DNA from: an uncultured Eubacteriales bacterium
GTDB taxonomy: Bacteria; Bacillota; Clostridia; Oscillospirales; Oscillospiraceae
Length of the DNA stretch: 44,598 nt
NCBI GenBank assembly: GCA_902496595.1
Contig: CABVBV010000004.1
Location: 1-44,598 of the forward strand
Direction: 5' to 3'
Shown: positions 24,352-32,631 of the stretch, piece by piece
Numbering within the stretch: the stretch's first letter is position 1
Layout of the letters: each line of letters starts with the position of its first letter
The notes under the pieces: generated by a model
Told to the model about the DNA's origin: nothing
Databases searched by the model: none
The model's input: only the letters and a program-made list of their open reading frames with translations
Position numbers and translations under genes: made by a program

Positions 24352-24382
24352 TTGACACTACAACAGTTGTAGAGTTTACAAT
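24352..24382 (+). promoter_or_regulatory. MerR-type promoter with spacer dyad, upstream of aminotransferase-merR
   Basis: TTGACA (24352-24357) and TACAAT (24377-24382) are 19 bases apart, too far for normal polymerase. In the spacer lies a perfect dyad, CTACAAC-A-GTTGTAG (24358-24372). A 19-base spacer with a centred dyad is the hallmark of promoters that MerR-family activators untwist. A MerR-family gene is the second gene of this operon (25705-26532). A leader of about 125 bases follows, with a small GGCC...GGCC hairpin before the aminotransferase ribosome site. Confidence 0.75.
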
Positions 24383-24516
24383 GTATTATAAGGGCAAATC
24401 GACGATGATATGGGAGCATCTGTCGAATTTGCTAGTGCATATCACACAACGATACGGCGGAAACGTAAAAGCTGACGGCCAGGATGGCCGGACTAAAATT
24501 TAAGGAGGCAAACAAG

Positions 24517-25695
24517 ATGTTCAATCAGACGGCATATGCCCTGGGCAGCGTGCGTTCGTACATTCGAGAGGTATTCGAGTATGGGCGCCAGCAGGCGAAA
24601 ATCGTGGGAGAAGAGAACGTGTTCGATTACAGCCTCGGGAATCCCTCGATACCCGCTCCGGAAAAGGTAAACCGCAGCATACACGAGATACTCGACACCG
24701 AGAGCAGCATCAAAGTCCACGGCTACACGAGCGGCCCGGGCGACGACAGCATCAGGCAGGCGGTCTCGAAAAACCTGACCGAGCGTTTTGGAAAGGCCAT
24801 CAGGCCGGCGAACCTGTTCTTCACCTGCGGCGCGGCCCCCGCGCTCATGACCGCGCTCAAGGCTCTCGCCTGCGAGGACAGCGAGGTCATTGCGATAGCG
24901 CCGTTTTTCCCGGAGTACAAACCCTTCATCGAGGCCTCTGGCAACAAATTCGTCATGGTTCCGGCGGACACCGCGAGTTTCCAGATTGACCTTGAGGCTC
25001 TTGAGAGGCTTGTCGGAGAGCACACTCAGGCCGTCATCATAAACTCACCGAACAATCCCTCCGGAGTCGTATTCAGCGCTGAGACGCTCGGCAAGGTCGG
25101 GGACATCCTCGGCGCGGCGGCTGAGAAGTACGGCCACCCCATCTACATCATTGCCGACGAACCGTACAGGGAGCTGGTGTACGACGGAGTCGAGGTGCCG
25201 TTCATCCCGAATATTTATAAGGACACTATTGTCTGCTACTCCTGGTCAAAGTCTCTGAGCCTGCCTGGAGAGCGCATAGGCTATGTCATGGTCGCGGACG
25301 ACGTGACCGACGCTCCCGACCTCATCGCCGCCGTCGCGGGCGCTGCGCGTATGCTGGGCCACGTCTGCGCCCCCTCGCTCATCCAGAGGGCTGTTGCCGA
25401 ATGCTGCGACATCATGCCCGACCTCGAGGCCTACGATGTGAACCGCAACCTGCTCTATAACGGCCTGACCGAGATAGGCTACGAGTGCGCTAAGCCGCAG
25501 GGCGCGTTTTATCTCTTCGTCAAGGCTCCGGGCGGCGACGCCATGGCTTTCGCTGAAAAGGCTAAGAAAAAGAACCTGCTCATCGTTCCCTCGGATTCCT
25601 TCGGCGTCCCCGGCTACTTCAGGCTGAGCTACTGCGTCTCCAAGGAGATGATAGAGCGCTCACTGCCGGCGTTCAAGGAAGTTTTCGCCGACTGA
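24517..25695 (+). CDS. Pyridoxal-phosphate-dependent aminotransferase (fold type I)
   Basis: An aspartate/aromatic-aminotransferase-like enzyme using PLP. Visible are YSLGNPSIPAP near the start, the substrate loop GYTSGPGDD, FTCGAAPALMTALKAL for the cofactor phosphate region, INSPNNPSGVV, IIADEPYRELVYDG (the Asp contacting the pyridine nitrogen), and the Schiff-base lysine in YSWSKSLSLPGERIGY. At 392 residues the length is standard. The ATG at 24517 has AAGGAGG before it; the upstream frame from 24484 lacks a ribosome site. The substrate cannot be told from sequence. The MerR-type promoter and the MerR gene 9 bases downstream suggest induction by a small molecule, perhaps one this enzyme consumes or makes. 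Confidence 0.93.
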   Translation: MFNQTAYALGSVRSYIREVFEYGRQQAKIVGEENVFDYSLGNPSIPAPEKVNRSIHEILDTESSIKVHGYTSGPGDDSIRQAVSKNLTERFGKAIRPANLFFTCGAAPALMTALKALACEDSEVIAIAPFFPEYKPFIEASGNKFVMVPADTASFQIDLEALERLVGEHTQAVIINSPNNPSGVVFSAETLGKVGDILGAAAEKYGHPIYIIADEPYRELVYDGVEVPFIPNIYKDTIVCYSWSKSLSLPGERIGYVMVADDVTDAPDLIAAVAGAARMLGHVCAPSLIQRAVAECCDIMPDLEAYDVNRNLLYNGLTEIGYECAKPQGAFYLFVKAPGGDAMAFAEKAKKKNLLIVPSDSFGVPGYFRLSYCVSKEMIERSLPAFKEVFAD

Positions 25696-25704
25696 GGACA
25701 TAGG

Positions 25705-26532
25705 ATGAAGAACAGCGGGCTGTTCAAAATCGGTGAGATGTCGAGGATATTCCATGTAAGTGTGAGCATCCTTCGATATTATGAGAAAATCGGCCTGCTG
25801 CAGCCGGAGTATACGGATGAGCAGACCGGGTACAGGTATTACAGCACGAGGCAGTTTGAAACGCTCAACACCATCAGGTATCTGAGGAAGCTGGGCCTGC
25901 CTCTGGGTGAGATATCGTCCTTCGTTAACAACAGGAGCCTTGCGGACATACGCAGGCTGCTGGAGCTCCAGCTTACGCAGGTGCGCGAGGAAAAGGCGGA
26001 GCTCGCGGCAGTCGAGCGGCAGATCGAAAACAGGCTGTCGCAGATCGACCGCGCAAGGGACGTGGGCCTGGACACCGTGACGGAGATGACGCTTCCCTCG
26101 CGTCGGATAGTAATGCTTCGCCGGAAGATCGATCCGGAGGACGACAATGAGATGGAGCTGGCGATACGCGAATTGGAGGGAGAAGACGACAGGGCGTCGG
26201 TGTTTCTGGGCAAGATAGGGGTCGGGGTCTCGGCGGAATCTCTGCGGAGGCGGAAGGTGCGGCCATGCGAGTTCCTGTTCGTTGTTCTGGAGGAAAATGA
26301 GGAGCACTGCGGAGACACCGTGCGGCTGCCTGAGACGGCGGGATTGAGCATCCTCTTCAGCGGCGGGCATGAGAAGGCGGAGGACGCCTATCGTAAGCTC
26401 TTCGGGTATATGGATGAGAAGCTGCTCGCCGTAGACGGCCCGGCCATGGAGATAACCATGATCGACCAGGGCTTCACGAGCGATACCTCGGAATACCTCA
26501 CGGAGATACAGATCCCGGTCAGAGCATATTGA
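25705..26532 (+). CDS. MerR-family transcriptional regulator with a GyrI-like effector domain
   Basis: N-terminal winged helix-turn-helix of the MerR class (FKIGEMSRIFHVSVSILRYY, then YEKIGLLQPEYTDEQTGYRY), followed by a long dimerisation helix (residues ~75-115). The C-terminal ~150 residues have the pattern of a GyrI-like/effector-binding domain, similar to the drug-binding half of BmrR. The length of 275 residues agrees. It is transcribed with the aminotransferase (9-base gap), and the promoter of that pair has the MerR-style 19-base spacer, so it likely activates its own operon. The effector is unknown. Confidence 0.92.
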   Translation: MKNSGLFKIGEMSRIFHVSVSILRYYEKIGLLQPEYTDEQTGYRYYSTRQFETLNTIRYLRKLGLPLGEISSFVNNRSLADIRRLLELQLTQVREEKAELAAVERQIENRLSQIDRARDVGLDTVTEMTLPSRRIVMLRRKIDPEDDNEMELAIRELEGEDDRASVFLGKIGVGVSAESLRRRKVRPCEFLFVVLEENEEHCGDTVRLPETAGLSILFSGGHEKAEDAYRKLFGYMDEKLLAVDGPAMEITMIDQGFTSDTSEYLTEIQIPVRAY

Positions 26533-26540
26533 AGTATTTG

Positions 26541-26582
26541 AAAAGCCTCTCACAGTCGGTATCATGACTGTGAGAGGCTTTT
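26541..26582. terminator. Bidirectional terminator after the merR gene
   Basis: A 17-base-pair perfect stem, AAAAGCCTCTCACAGTC (26541-26557) with its complement (26566-26582), and an 8-base loop. The A and T ends serve both strands: it stops the aminotransferase-merR transcript and probably also the convergent csoR-like gene. Confidence 0.85.
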
Positions 26583-26660
26583 AGCTTGTCTAAGAAGGCG
26601 GGGCCTTCTTTGGAAAAGGGGATGGCGCTGCGCAAGGCCAGAAGCTGGGTTTAGTATCGT

Positions 26661-26936
26661 TCAGCCCATGTTTGAGAAGCGTTCGACGGCTTTTGTGAAG
26701 CTCTCTATGGTTTTGTCCGGGTCGCCGTGCTCGATGCCGTCGCGCACGCAGTGCTTGATGTGGCCCTCAAGGACTACCTTTCCACAACCGTGCAGCGCGG
26801 ATTTCGCGGCGTTTATCTGCGCGAGGATGTCCTCACAGGGCACGTCCTCGTCGACCATCCGGTCGATGGCCTGCACTTGTCCTATGATCTTCTTCAGTCT
26901 GCGATGCAGATTTTCCGCGTCCATGCACTGTCTCAT
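26661..26936 (-). CDS. Second CsoR-family metal-sensing repressor (solitary)
   Basis: A 91-residue DUF156-family regulator: LHRRLKKIIGQVQAIDRMVD core, Cys in VPCEDILAQ, then HIKHCV, giving the Cys-His-Cys set of copper-type CsoR and not the Cys-Cys set of CstR. The ATG at 26936 is chosen because a strong promoter (26993-26965) lies inside the longer open frame. Unlike the first csoR, no copper gene is adjacent: its neighbours are a MerR operon end and a surface protein on the other strand. It may control a distant target, or sense another metal or an aldehyde like its RcnR and FrmR relatives. Confidence 0.88.
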   Translation of the reverse strand: MRQCMDAENLHRRLKKIIGQVQAIDRMVDEDVPCEDILAQINAAKSALHGCGKVVLEGHIKHCVRDGIEHGDPDKTIESFTKAVERFSNMG

Positions 26937-26964
26937 ATATCCGACACCACGCCTTTCTGACGGT

Positions 26965-26993
26965 ATTTTAACACTGGCCGCCCGAGCTGTCAA
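26965..26993 (-). promoter_or_regulatory. Promoter of the second csoR-like gene
   Basis: On the minus strand TTGACA (26993-26988) is spaced 17 bases from TAAAAT (26970-26965). The expected start leaves a leader of about 20 bases before the ATG at 26936. The G-rich spacer (CTCGGGCGG) does not match the ATACCC...GGGGTAT box of the first csoR promoter. Confidence 0.7.
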
Positions 26994-27027
26994 TTCGCCG
27001 AAAATGGCAAACCGGCCCACAAAAAAC

Positions 27028-27056
27028 TTGCGCCGCCCCGACGCGGATGTTAGTAT
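27028..27056 (+). promoter_or_regulatory. Weak candidate promoter of the surface-protein gene
   Basis: TTGCGC (27028-27033) and TAGTAT (27051-27056) are 17 bases apart, 31 bases before the ATG at 27087. Each box matches consensus only in part. Confidence 0.35.
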
Positions 27057-27086
27057 TGGAATATAAAACCGAAAGGGGTATCAAGG

Positions 27087-29768
27087 ATGAAAAAGTGCGC
27101 ATCAATAGTCCTGCTGACCATATGCCTGCTCCTGTCGCTGCTGACCTTCGGCGCGGCGGCGGATGACGCTTGGAACGGCACCAACGTAGATACAGATTGG
27201 TATGAAGACGGGCAGAGTTCATTTACGATCAGCTCGGGCGCCGAGCTAGCCGGGCTGGCGCAGCTCGTAAACGGCGGCAACAGTTTCTCCGGCAAGACGA
27301 TCACGCTGGGAGACAATATAGACCTCGGAGGTCACGAGTGGACGCCGATTGGGCAAAGCGGAAAACCGTTTCAAGGCACATTCGATGGCGCGACATATAT
27401 AATATCCAACTTGTACATAAACAATGACGGCCTTTCAAATGCGGGGCTTTTCGGGATCATCAGCAGCCCTGCCACCGTCAAAAATGTGACCGTGAACGGC
27501 GCAGATATCACTGCAAAAGATGGGGCCGGAGCGCTGTTCGGCTCTGCCTTTACCGGTACAGTGGAAAAATGCAAAGTGACCGGGACGGTGAAAATTACAG
27601 CGTATTATAAAGTCGGCGGCATGGCCGGCGAAGGATATGCAAGATTTACCAATTGCTCGGTAGAAGCCGCAGCAGGAAGCACCGTCACGGGCGTCTATAA
27701 GGAAGCAAATCTGGAGGGCGACAATGTAGGCGGTCTCATCGGGTACAGAGGCGAGGGCAACATTGTTACTGAAGATTGTTCCGTAACAGGGCTTACCGTC
27801 ACCGGCACGAGAAAAGTTGCCGGTCTTATCGGCTCCGCTTTCACAAATAATAAGATTGAGAACTGCTCAGTGAGCGATATTGCCGTGACAAGCAACGCCA
27901 GTGAAGAGTATATTACCCAAAACACTAATTCTGCTGGAATAGGCGGCATCGTTGGAGTATATACGGCCATTGGCAATAATGACGGCACGATAACAGATTG
28001 CAAGGTTGAAAATATCACTCTCAGCAGCGAGAACCCAGGCATAAGCATGGGATATATCACCGGCGGTCAGAGAGGAACAGATCAAATCGAGGAGCTGCCT
28101 GCCTCTGAAAATTGGACGCAGAGCGGCAATGTCATCAGTGGCGAAAACAGCGGCGGCAATACCGGCTGCGTCGTAGTCGGCAGCAATTACTATGCCACGC
28201 TGCCTGAGGCCATTAGGGCGGCGATGGGCGGCACTGACAAGACCGTGGAGCTCCTTGGCGACATCACCGTCGCAACTTGGGAACAGGTTTGGAACATCAC
28301 GGGCATCACGCTCGAGGGCAATGGGCACACGCTCAAGGTGAACGCCATCACCAGCGGGGAGAACCATGACACCGTGTTCCACTCCGCCGGCGGCAATACG
28401 TTCAGCAACCTCACCATCGACCTCTCAGGCATCAGCGTTGCCTCGCAGGCCCAGGGCTACAAGGCCATCTGCTCCGCGCCCGGCGACAAGTTCGATAACA
28501 TAACCGTTATAAGCGGCACCGCCGTCCCGGTCTACGGCATCTTCGTCGGCGGCACCGACGCTGAGGACGAGACCATCACCATCACGAACTGCAAGTTTGA
28601 AAACTGCTGCTACGCCGTCGGCGCACAGCCCACGACCGGCACAGACTCCAACCTCGAGAACCTCGTAGTCACCGGCTGCACCTTCACGAACTGCGACTAC
28701 GTCGGCATCCTCTACGCCACCGACGTCACTTTCACCGGCAACACCGTGGACAGCGGCAAGCTCAACATCATGCACCCGAACCAGACCGTCACCGACAACA
28801 GCTTCACAGACGGCAGCCGCATCAAGTTCTACACCAACGAGGCGACAGTTGAGAAAAACAGCGTCTCCGCCGACAGCAAACTCGACGCGAACACCGGCGT
28901 GAGCGATATAGACGTCTCCAAAAACTACTGGGGCGGCGGCGCGCCGAGCGACGCGCAGCTCAACGGCGTAAGCGTCACCGGCAACGACGAGTTCTACCTT
29001 GACCCGAGCATGGACGAAGAAGACCTGAACACCTATGTCCCGCCCTGCACCGTCACGATAGTCTACGGCAACGGCCAGGCGAACGTGGTGACAAATCACA
29101 AGCTCAACGACCAAATCCCGCTGCCCGCCGCGCCGACGAAGTCCGGGTATATCTTCATGGGCTGGAAATGCGGAGGAGAAGTCTACGCCGCCTCCGAGAC
29201 CGTCACTGTCACCGGCAACATGACCTTCTATGCGGTCTGGGCGAATATGCCCGACGTGGGCCCGACCGTTCCGGATGAGCCGGACGAGTTCCCGTTCACG
29301 GACGTTTCCGCCGGTTCCTGGTACTACGACGCGGTCTATTACGTCTGGGAGAACGGCCTGATGAACGGCACCGACACCTACAAGTTTTCACCGAACAGCC
29401 CGCTGACGAGGGCGATGGTCTGGGCGGTTCTGGCACGTATCGACGGAGTGAAGATCGAGGGCGACACTTGGATGACCGACGCTCAGAAGTGGGCGGTTGC
29501 CAAGGGCGTCTCCGACGGCACGAACCCGACCGGCTACATCACGAGGGAGCAGCTCGTGACCATGCTCTGGCGCTACAAGGGCTCTCCCGCTGTTGAGTAC
29601 AGCATCACTGCGCCCGATGCGGCGAGCATCAGCGACTGGGCAGTCGATGCGATGAAGTGGGCGGCGAGCATCGGACTCATCGAAGGAGACGAGACCGGAG
29701 CGCTGAACCCGGCGTCAAACTCGACCAGGGCTCACGCGGCGACCTTCTTCATGCGCTTCTGCAAGTGA
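27087..29768 (+). CDS. Secreted surface protein with beta-helix repeats, an InlB B-repeat-like module and SLH domains
   Basis: A signal peptide (MKKCASIVLLTICLLLSLLTFG) ends near residue 24 at GAAADD. Residues ~40-340 hold GLUG-like repeats (NAGLFGIISSPATVKNVTVN, VGGMAGEGYARFTNCSV, VGGLIGYRGEGN), and ~370-620 a parallel beta-helix. Around 650-715 lies a Listeria-Bacteroides/InlB B-repeat-like module (PTKSGYIFMGWKCGG, MTFYAVWA). The C-terminus has S-layer-homology units (FTDVSAGSWYYDAVYYVWEN, YITREQLVTMLWRYKG, ISDWAVDAMKWAASIGLI) that bind cell-wall polymer. The protein should be exported and held non-covalently on the wall. Roughly the first 1.1 kb is AT-richer than the strongly GC-biased remainder, suggesting the front repeats were acquired separately. 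The ligand is unknown. Confidence 0.9.
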   Translation: MKKCASIVLLTICLLLSLLTFGAAADDAWNGTNVDTDWYEDGQSSFTISSGAELAGLAQLVNGGNSFSGKTITLGDNIDLGGHEWTPIGQSGKPFQGTFDGATYIISNLYINNDGLSNAGLFGIISSPATVKNVTVNGADITAKDGAGALFGSAFTGTVEKCKVTGTVKITAYYKVGGMAGEGYARFTNCSVEAAAGSTVTGVYKEANLEGDNVGGLIGYRGEGNIVTEDCSVTGLTVTGTRKVAGLIGSAFTNNKIENCSVSDIAVTSNASEEYITQNTNSAGIGGIVGVYTAIGNNDGTITDCKVENITLSSENPGISMGYITGGQRGTDQIEELPASENWTQSGNVISGENSGGNTGCVVVGSNYYATLPEAIRAAMGGTDKTVELLGDITVATWEQVWNITGITLEGNGHTLKVNAITSGENHDTVFHSAGGNTFSNLTIDLSGISVASQAQGYKAICSAPGDKFDNITVISGTAVPVYGIFVGGTDAEDETITITNCKFENCCYAVGAQPTTGTDSNLENLVVTGCTFTNCDYVGILYATDVTFTGNTVDSGKLNIMHPNQTVTDNSFTDGSRIKFYTNEATVEKNSVSADSKLDANTGVSDIDVSKNYWGGGAPSDAQLNGVSVTGNDEFYLDPSMDEEDLNTYVPPCTVTIVYGNGQANVVTNHKLNDQIPLPAAPTKSGYIFMGWKCGGEVYAASETVTVTGNMTFYAVWANMPDVGPTVPDEPDEFPFTDVSAGSWYYDAVYYVWENGLMNGTDTYKFSPNSPLTRAMVWAVLARIDGVKIEGDTWMTDAQKWAVAKGVSDGTNPTGYITREQLVTMLWRYKGSPAVEYSITAPDAASISDWAVDAMKWAASIGLIEGDETGALNPASNSTRAHAATFFMRFCK

Positions 29769-29776
29769 ACAGTATA

Positions 29777-29811
29777 AAATTGAAGGAGAGGCTCAGCCTC
29801 TCCTTCAATTT
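29777..29811. terminator. Hairpin after the surface-protein gene
   Basis: AAATTGAAGGAGAGGC (29777-29792) pairs with its exact complement (29796-29811) around a 3-base TCA loop, 8 bases past the stop. No long T-run follows on the plus strand, but the stem ends in AATTT. It probably acts together with the next hairpin. Confidence 0.7.
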
Positions 29812-29827
29812 CATATTCTGGCAAATG

Positions 29828-29858
29828 AAAGCTCCTCCCCACATAAGGAGCTTTTTTT
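29828..29858 (+). terminator. Rho-independent terminator between convergent genes
   Basis: AAAGCTCCT (29828-29836) pairs with AGGAGCTTT (29846-29854), followed by a T-run to 29858. It stops plus-strand transcription before the convergent PII-like gene. Confidence 0.8.
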
Positions 29859-29876
29859 ATGCTCTTAAATGCCGAT

Positions 29877-30548
29877 TCAGTCATCCTCGAGCACACGCAG
29901 GCCCGCGACGGCTGAGATGGGCAGAGAGAAGGAGATAGCGCCCGCGGGCGTGCCGGGGCCGCAGTTTTCGGCGATGGCCTTCATTATCTTCGCCTTCTCT
30001 CCGGACTTGGATACGATTATGATGAGTTCCTTCTCCTGCGCTATCGAGACACCGAGGAACTTCTCGGCCTGCTTGCCTCCGGTGCCCTTGGCGTGGAGCA
30101 CCGTGCCTCCGGCCGCGCCGACGGAGCGAGCCGCGTCCATCACCGTATCCGTGTGGCCCTCGTTTATGATGGCCATTATGAGCTCGTAGTCGAACTTCAT
30201 CTCAGGCACCGCGCCGTCAGGCGGGTTGTTTCCTGTCAGAAATGCCAAGGTGCGACCTCCTCCCACGCTTTTCACCGGCACTGCCAGCATGATGCCGTTG
30301 CCGGGTATGTCTATGAACAGCTTCCGCTTTGCGCTCTTTATGAGCTGCTTTGTCATGTCCCCGCAGGCCACCGAGGCGACCAGTGCCTTCTCCGTGGCCT
30401 CGAGGCCGTAGAGGCTCAGGTGCTCGCTCGTGGCCGTGCCCTTGCCCAGCATCGTGAGCACGATGGGCAGGCCGTGAGAGCCGTAGAGCTCCAGCATATC
30501 CCCGGCCTTCGCCCTGTCCACTATGGCCATCACAAAGTCCATTATCAT
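29877..30548 (-). CDS. Tandem PII-like signalling protein, partner of DUF1538
   Basis: A 223-residue protein made of two PII-like halves. The second half (~115-223) is closest to the family: GAAGGTVLHAKGTGGKQAEK, then FLGVSIAQEKELIIIVS and a C-terminal GAISFSLPISAVAGL strand. The first half repeats the plan with SHGLPIVLTMLGKGTATSEH and the GNGIMLAVPVKSVGG strand. Classical PII proteins are ~112-residue trimers that bind ATP, ADP and 2-oxoglutarate and dock on enzymes or AmtB. The canonical uridylylated Tyr51 T-loop is not recognisable. The ATG overlaps the stop of the DUF1538 gene (ATGA), so the two proteins are made together; by analogy with AmtB-GlnK this one may gate the membrane protein. 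That role is inference. Confidence 0.85.
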   Translation of the reverse strand: MIMDFVMAIVDRAKAGDMLELYGSHGLPIVLTMLGKGTATSEHLSLYGLEATEKALVASVACGDMTKQLIKSAKRKLFIDIPGNGIMLAVPVKSVGGGRTLAFLTGNNPPDGAVPEMKFDYELIMAIINEGHTDTVMDAARSVGAAGGTVLHAKGTGGKQAEKFLGVSIAQEKELIIIVSKSGEKAKIMKAIAENCGPGTPAGAISFSLPISAVAGLRVLEDD

Positions 30549-32071
30549 GACGCCACCTCCCAGAGCTCGATTATCTCGTTGTCCGCCAGCTGTGTGATGT
30601 CGAAGACCTCCTGCGTCCGCTTCGAGCGCACGAGGTACACAGCGCCCATTACCTGCACGGTGATGAGCGGCATCATGGCGACGAGCGACACGAGGCCGAA
30701 GGCGTCCGTGATGACGTTCCCGCCCACAGCCTCGCAGGCGCCCATGGCGAAGGGCAGCATGAAGGTCGCGGTCATCGGGCCGGAGGCCACGCCGCCGGAG
30801 TCAAAGGCGATGGCGGTGAAGATGGGCGGCACGAAAAAGCTCATGGCCAGCGCTATGACATAGCCAGGCACGACGAACCAGAGTATCGACACGCCGGTCA
30901 GCACCCTGACCATCGCAAGCCCGGTGGCGAGAGCGATGGCGATGGAGAGGCTCAGGCCCATGGCCTTCTCGGACACGGCCCCGGCGCTTATCTCCTCGAC
31001 CTGCTTGTTGAGCACGTGTACGGCGGGCTCGGCGGAGATGATGAACCAGCCCATGAGCATAGCAATGGGCACCAGCAGCCACGCCGCCTTGTCGGCGAGG
31101 CTCGCGCCGAGCACGGTGCCGAGCGAGGAAAAGCCGACGTTCACGCCCACGAGGAACAGCACCAGCCCGACGTATGTATACACAAGGCCGATGACTATCT
31201 TGAGAAACGGCAGCTTCCGGAGCTTCAGCGAGAAGATCTGGAACAGCAGGAAAAAGGCCACGATGGGCGCAAGCGCGGTTGCGACCTCGTACATATAGTG
31301 CGGGATGGCCTTCAAATAGCCGCCCCCAAGCGCAACCGTGTCGGCGTAGCTCTGGATCACCGAGGAGGCCACGGTGCCGTCCTCCATTTCGTAGAAGAAG
31401 CCGAGCAGCATAACGGCGATGATGGGCCCGATGGAGCAGAGCGCCACAAGCCCGAAACTGTCCGCCTCGGCGTTCTTGTCGCTGCGTATGGAGGCCACGC
31501 CGACGCCGAGCGCCATGATGAAGGGTACGGTCATGGGCCCCGTGGTGACGCCGCCGGAGTCGAAGGCCACGCTCAGGAAACCCGCGTCCGAGAGCGCGGC
31601 CATGAGGAAGACGACGGCATAGCAGACGAGCAGCACCCAGCGCAGCTGTATGCCCAGCAGTATGCGCAGCATACAGACCACGAGGAAGAGGCCGACGCCG
31701 ACGGAGACGGTGATGATGAGCACCGTGGTGTTGATGTGCGGCACGTTTGAGGCAAGCACCGTGAGGTCGGGCTCGGCCACGGTGATGGCGATGCCCAGCA
31801 CAAAGCTCAAAAGGAGGATGAGCCAGAGCCTGCGCGACTTCGTCATCTTCGCGCCGGTGTGGTTGCCTATCTGCGTCATGGACGCTTCGGCGCCCAGGGT
31901 GAAGAGGCCCATGCCGATGATGAGCATGATGGTGCCCAAGAGGAAAGCCAGCATGAGGTCGGTCGTTACCGGCACAAAGCTCAGGCACATCAGCGCAACG
32001 ATGACCGCGATGGGCAGCACCGAGGAGATGGATTCACTTATCTTTTCTCTGAGTATCGTCTTGCTCGGCAA
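30545..32071 (-). CDS. DUF1538-family membrane protein with internal duplication
   Basis: A 508-residue polytopic membrane protein with about 12-14 hydrophobic segments in two homologous halves. Each half has the same signature: FDSGGVTTGPMTVPFIMALG in the first and FDSGGVASGPMTATFMLPFA in the second, each followed by D(S/A)FGLVALCS / DAFGLVSLVA. Each half also has an earlier AEP motif (AEPDLTVLAS and AEPAVHVLNK). The family is annotated only as a domain of unknown function; the paired, charge-bearing signatures suggest a transport path. The start is a TTG at 32071 with GAGGTGA upstream. It overlaps the PII-like gene by 4 bases and follows the ECF S-component gene by 23 bases. Confidence 0.88.
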   Translation of the reverse strand: MPSKTILREKISESISSVLPIAVIVALMCLSFVPVTTDLMLAFLLGTIMLIIGMGLFTLGAEASMTQIGNHTGAKMTKSRRLWLILLLSFVLGIAITVAEPDLTVLASNVPHINTTVLIITVSVGVGLFLVVCMLRILLGIQLRWVLLVCYAVVFLMAALSDAGFLSVAFDSGGVTTGPMTVPFIMALGVGVASIRSDKNAEADSFGLVALCSIGPIIAVMLLGFFYEMEDGTVASSVIQSYADTVALGGGYLKAIPHYMYEVATALAPIVAFFLLFQIFSLKLRKLPFLKIVIGLVYTYVGLVLFLVGVNVGFSSLGTVLGASLADKAAWLLVPIAMLMGWFIISAEPAVHVLNKQVEEISAGAVSEKAMGLSLSIAIALATGLAMVRVLTGVSILWFVVPGYVIALAMSFFVPPIFTAIAFDSGGVASGPMTATFMLPFAMGACEAVGGNVITDAFGLVSLVAMMPLITVQVMGAVYLVRSKRTQEVFDITQLADNEIIELWEVAS

Positions 32072-32094
32072 GGGCCGTCACCTCTTTTCAGATA

Positions 32095-32631
32095 TCAGCG
32101 CTTGTCCGGGTCGTGAGGGAAACGCAGGCCCAGTTCGCGCCGGGCGTAGGGTGTCTTTATGAGCGCCGCGAAGAGGGCGGAGGAGGCCGCGGCCCCGAAG
32201 ACGCCCTGGACGATGTTTGTCGGTATGCTCCCGGCGGCGGCCCAGCCGTAGCCGAGCAGCGCTCCCTCGTAGCCGAAGTAGCCGAGCACCATGACGAGTT
32301 CCGCAGCAAGCCCCGCGAGCACCGTGGTGAGTATGGGCTTCTTCTCACCGAACTTCACGAGCATACCTCCCGCTATCAGCGCCATGACGGCCTTGATGAC
32401 GAAGGTGCCCGGGAAGTACTGCACGTAGCCCGCCATGAGGTCGGCGAGGCTCGAGCCGAGCGCCGCGGCCAGGCTGCCCCAGAAGGGCCCCAGCACATAG
32501 GCCGCCAGCAGCACCAGCGCGTCGCCCGCGTGGATATAGCCGAAGAGGGTCGGGAACTTCGGGTACATGGTTATGACGCAGCAGAGCGCCGCGAACAGCG
32601 CCGCGTATATGAGTTTCTTATTGCCTTTCAA
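32095..32631 (-). CDS. ECF transporter S component (substrate-binding membrane subunit)
   Basis: A small membrane protein of about 178 residues and six helices: KLIYAALFAALCCVITMYPK, then FGYIHAGDALVLLAAYVLGPFWG, LAAALGSSLADLMAGY and FVIKAVMALIAGGML. The pattern matches S components of the ECF vitamin and cofactor importers, in the broad family that includes riboflavin and related transporters; the substrate cannot be assigned. No ATPase or T component is nearby, as expected for group II ECF systems that share one energy module. The start is placed at TTG 32631 behind GGAGG, overlapping the previous gene by 14 bases. A GTG at 32655 would add eight basic residues. Confidence 0.85.
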   Translation of the reverse strand: MKGNKKLIYAALFAALCCVITMYPKFPTLFGYIHAGDALVLLAAYVLGPFWGSLAAALGSSLADLMAGYVQYFPGTFVIKAVMALIAGGMLVKFGEKKPILTTVLAGLAAELVMVLGYFGYEGALLGYGWAAAGSIPTNIVQGVFGAAASSALFAALIKTPYARRELGLRFPHDPDKR

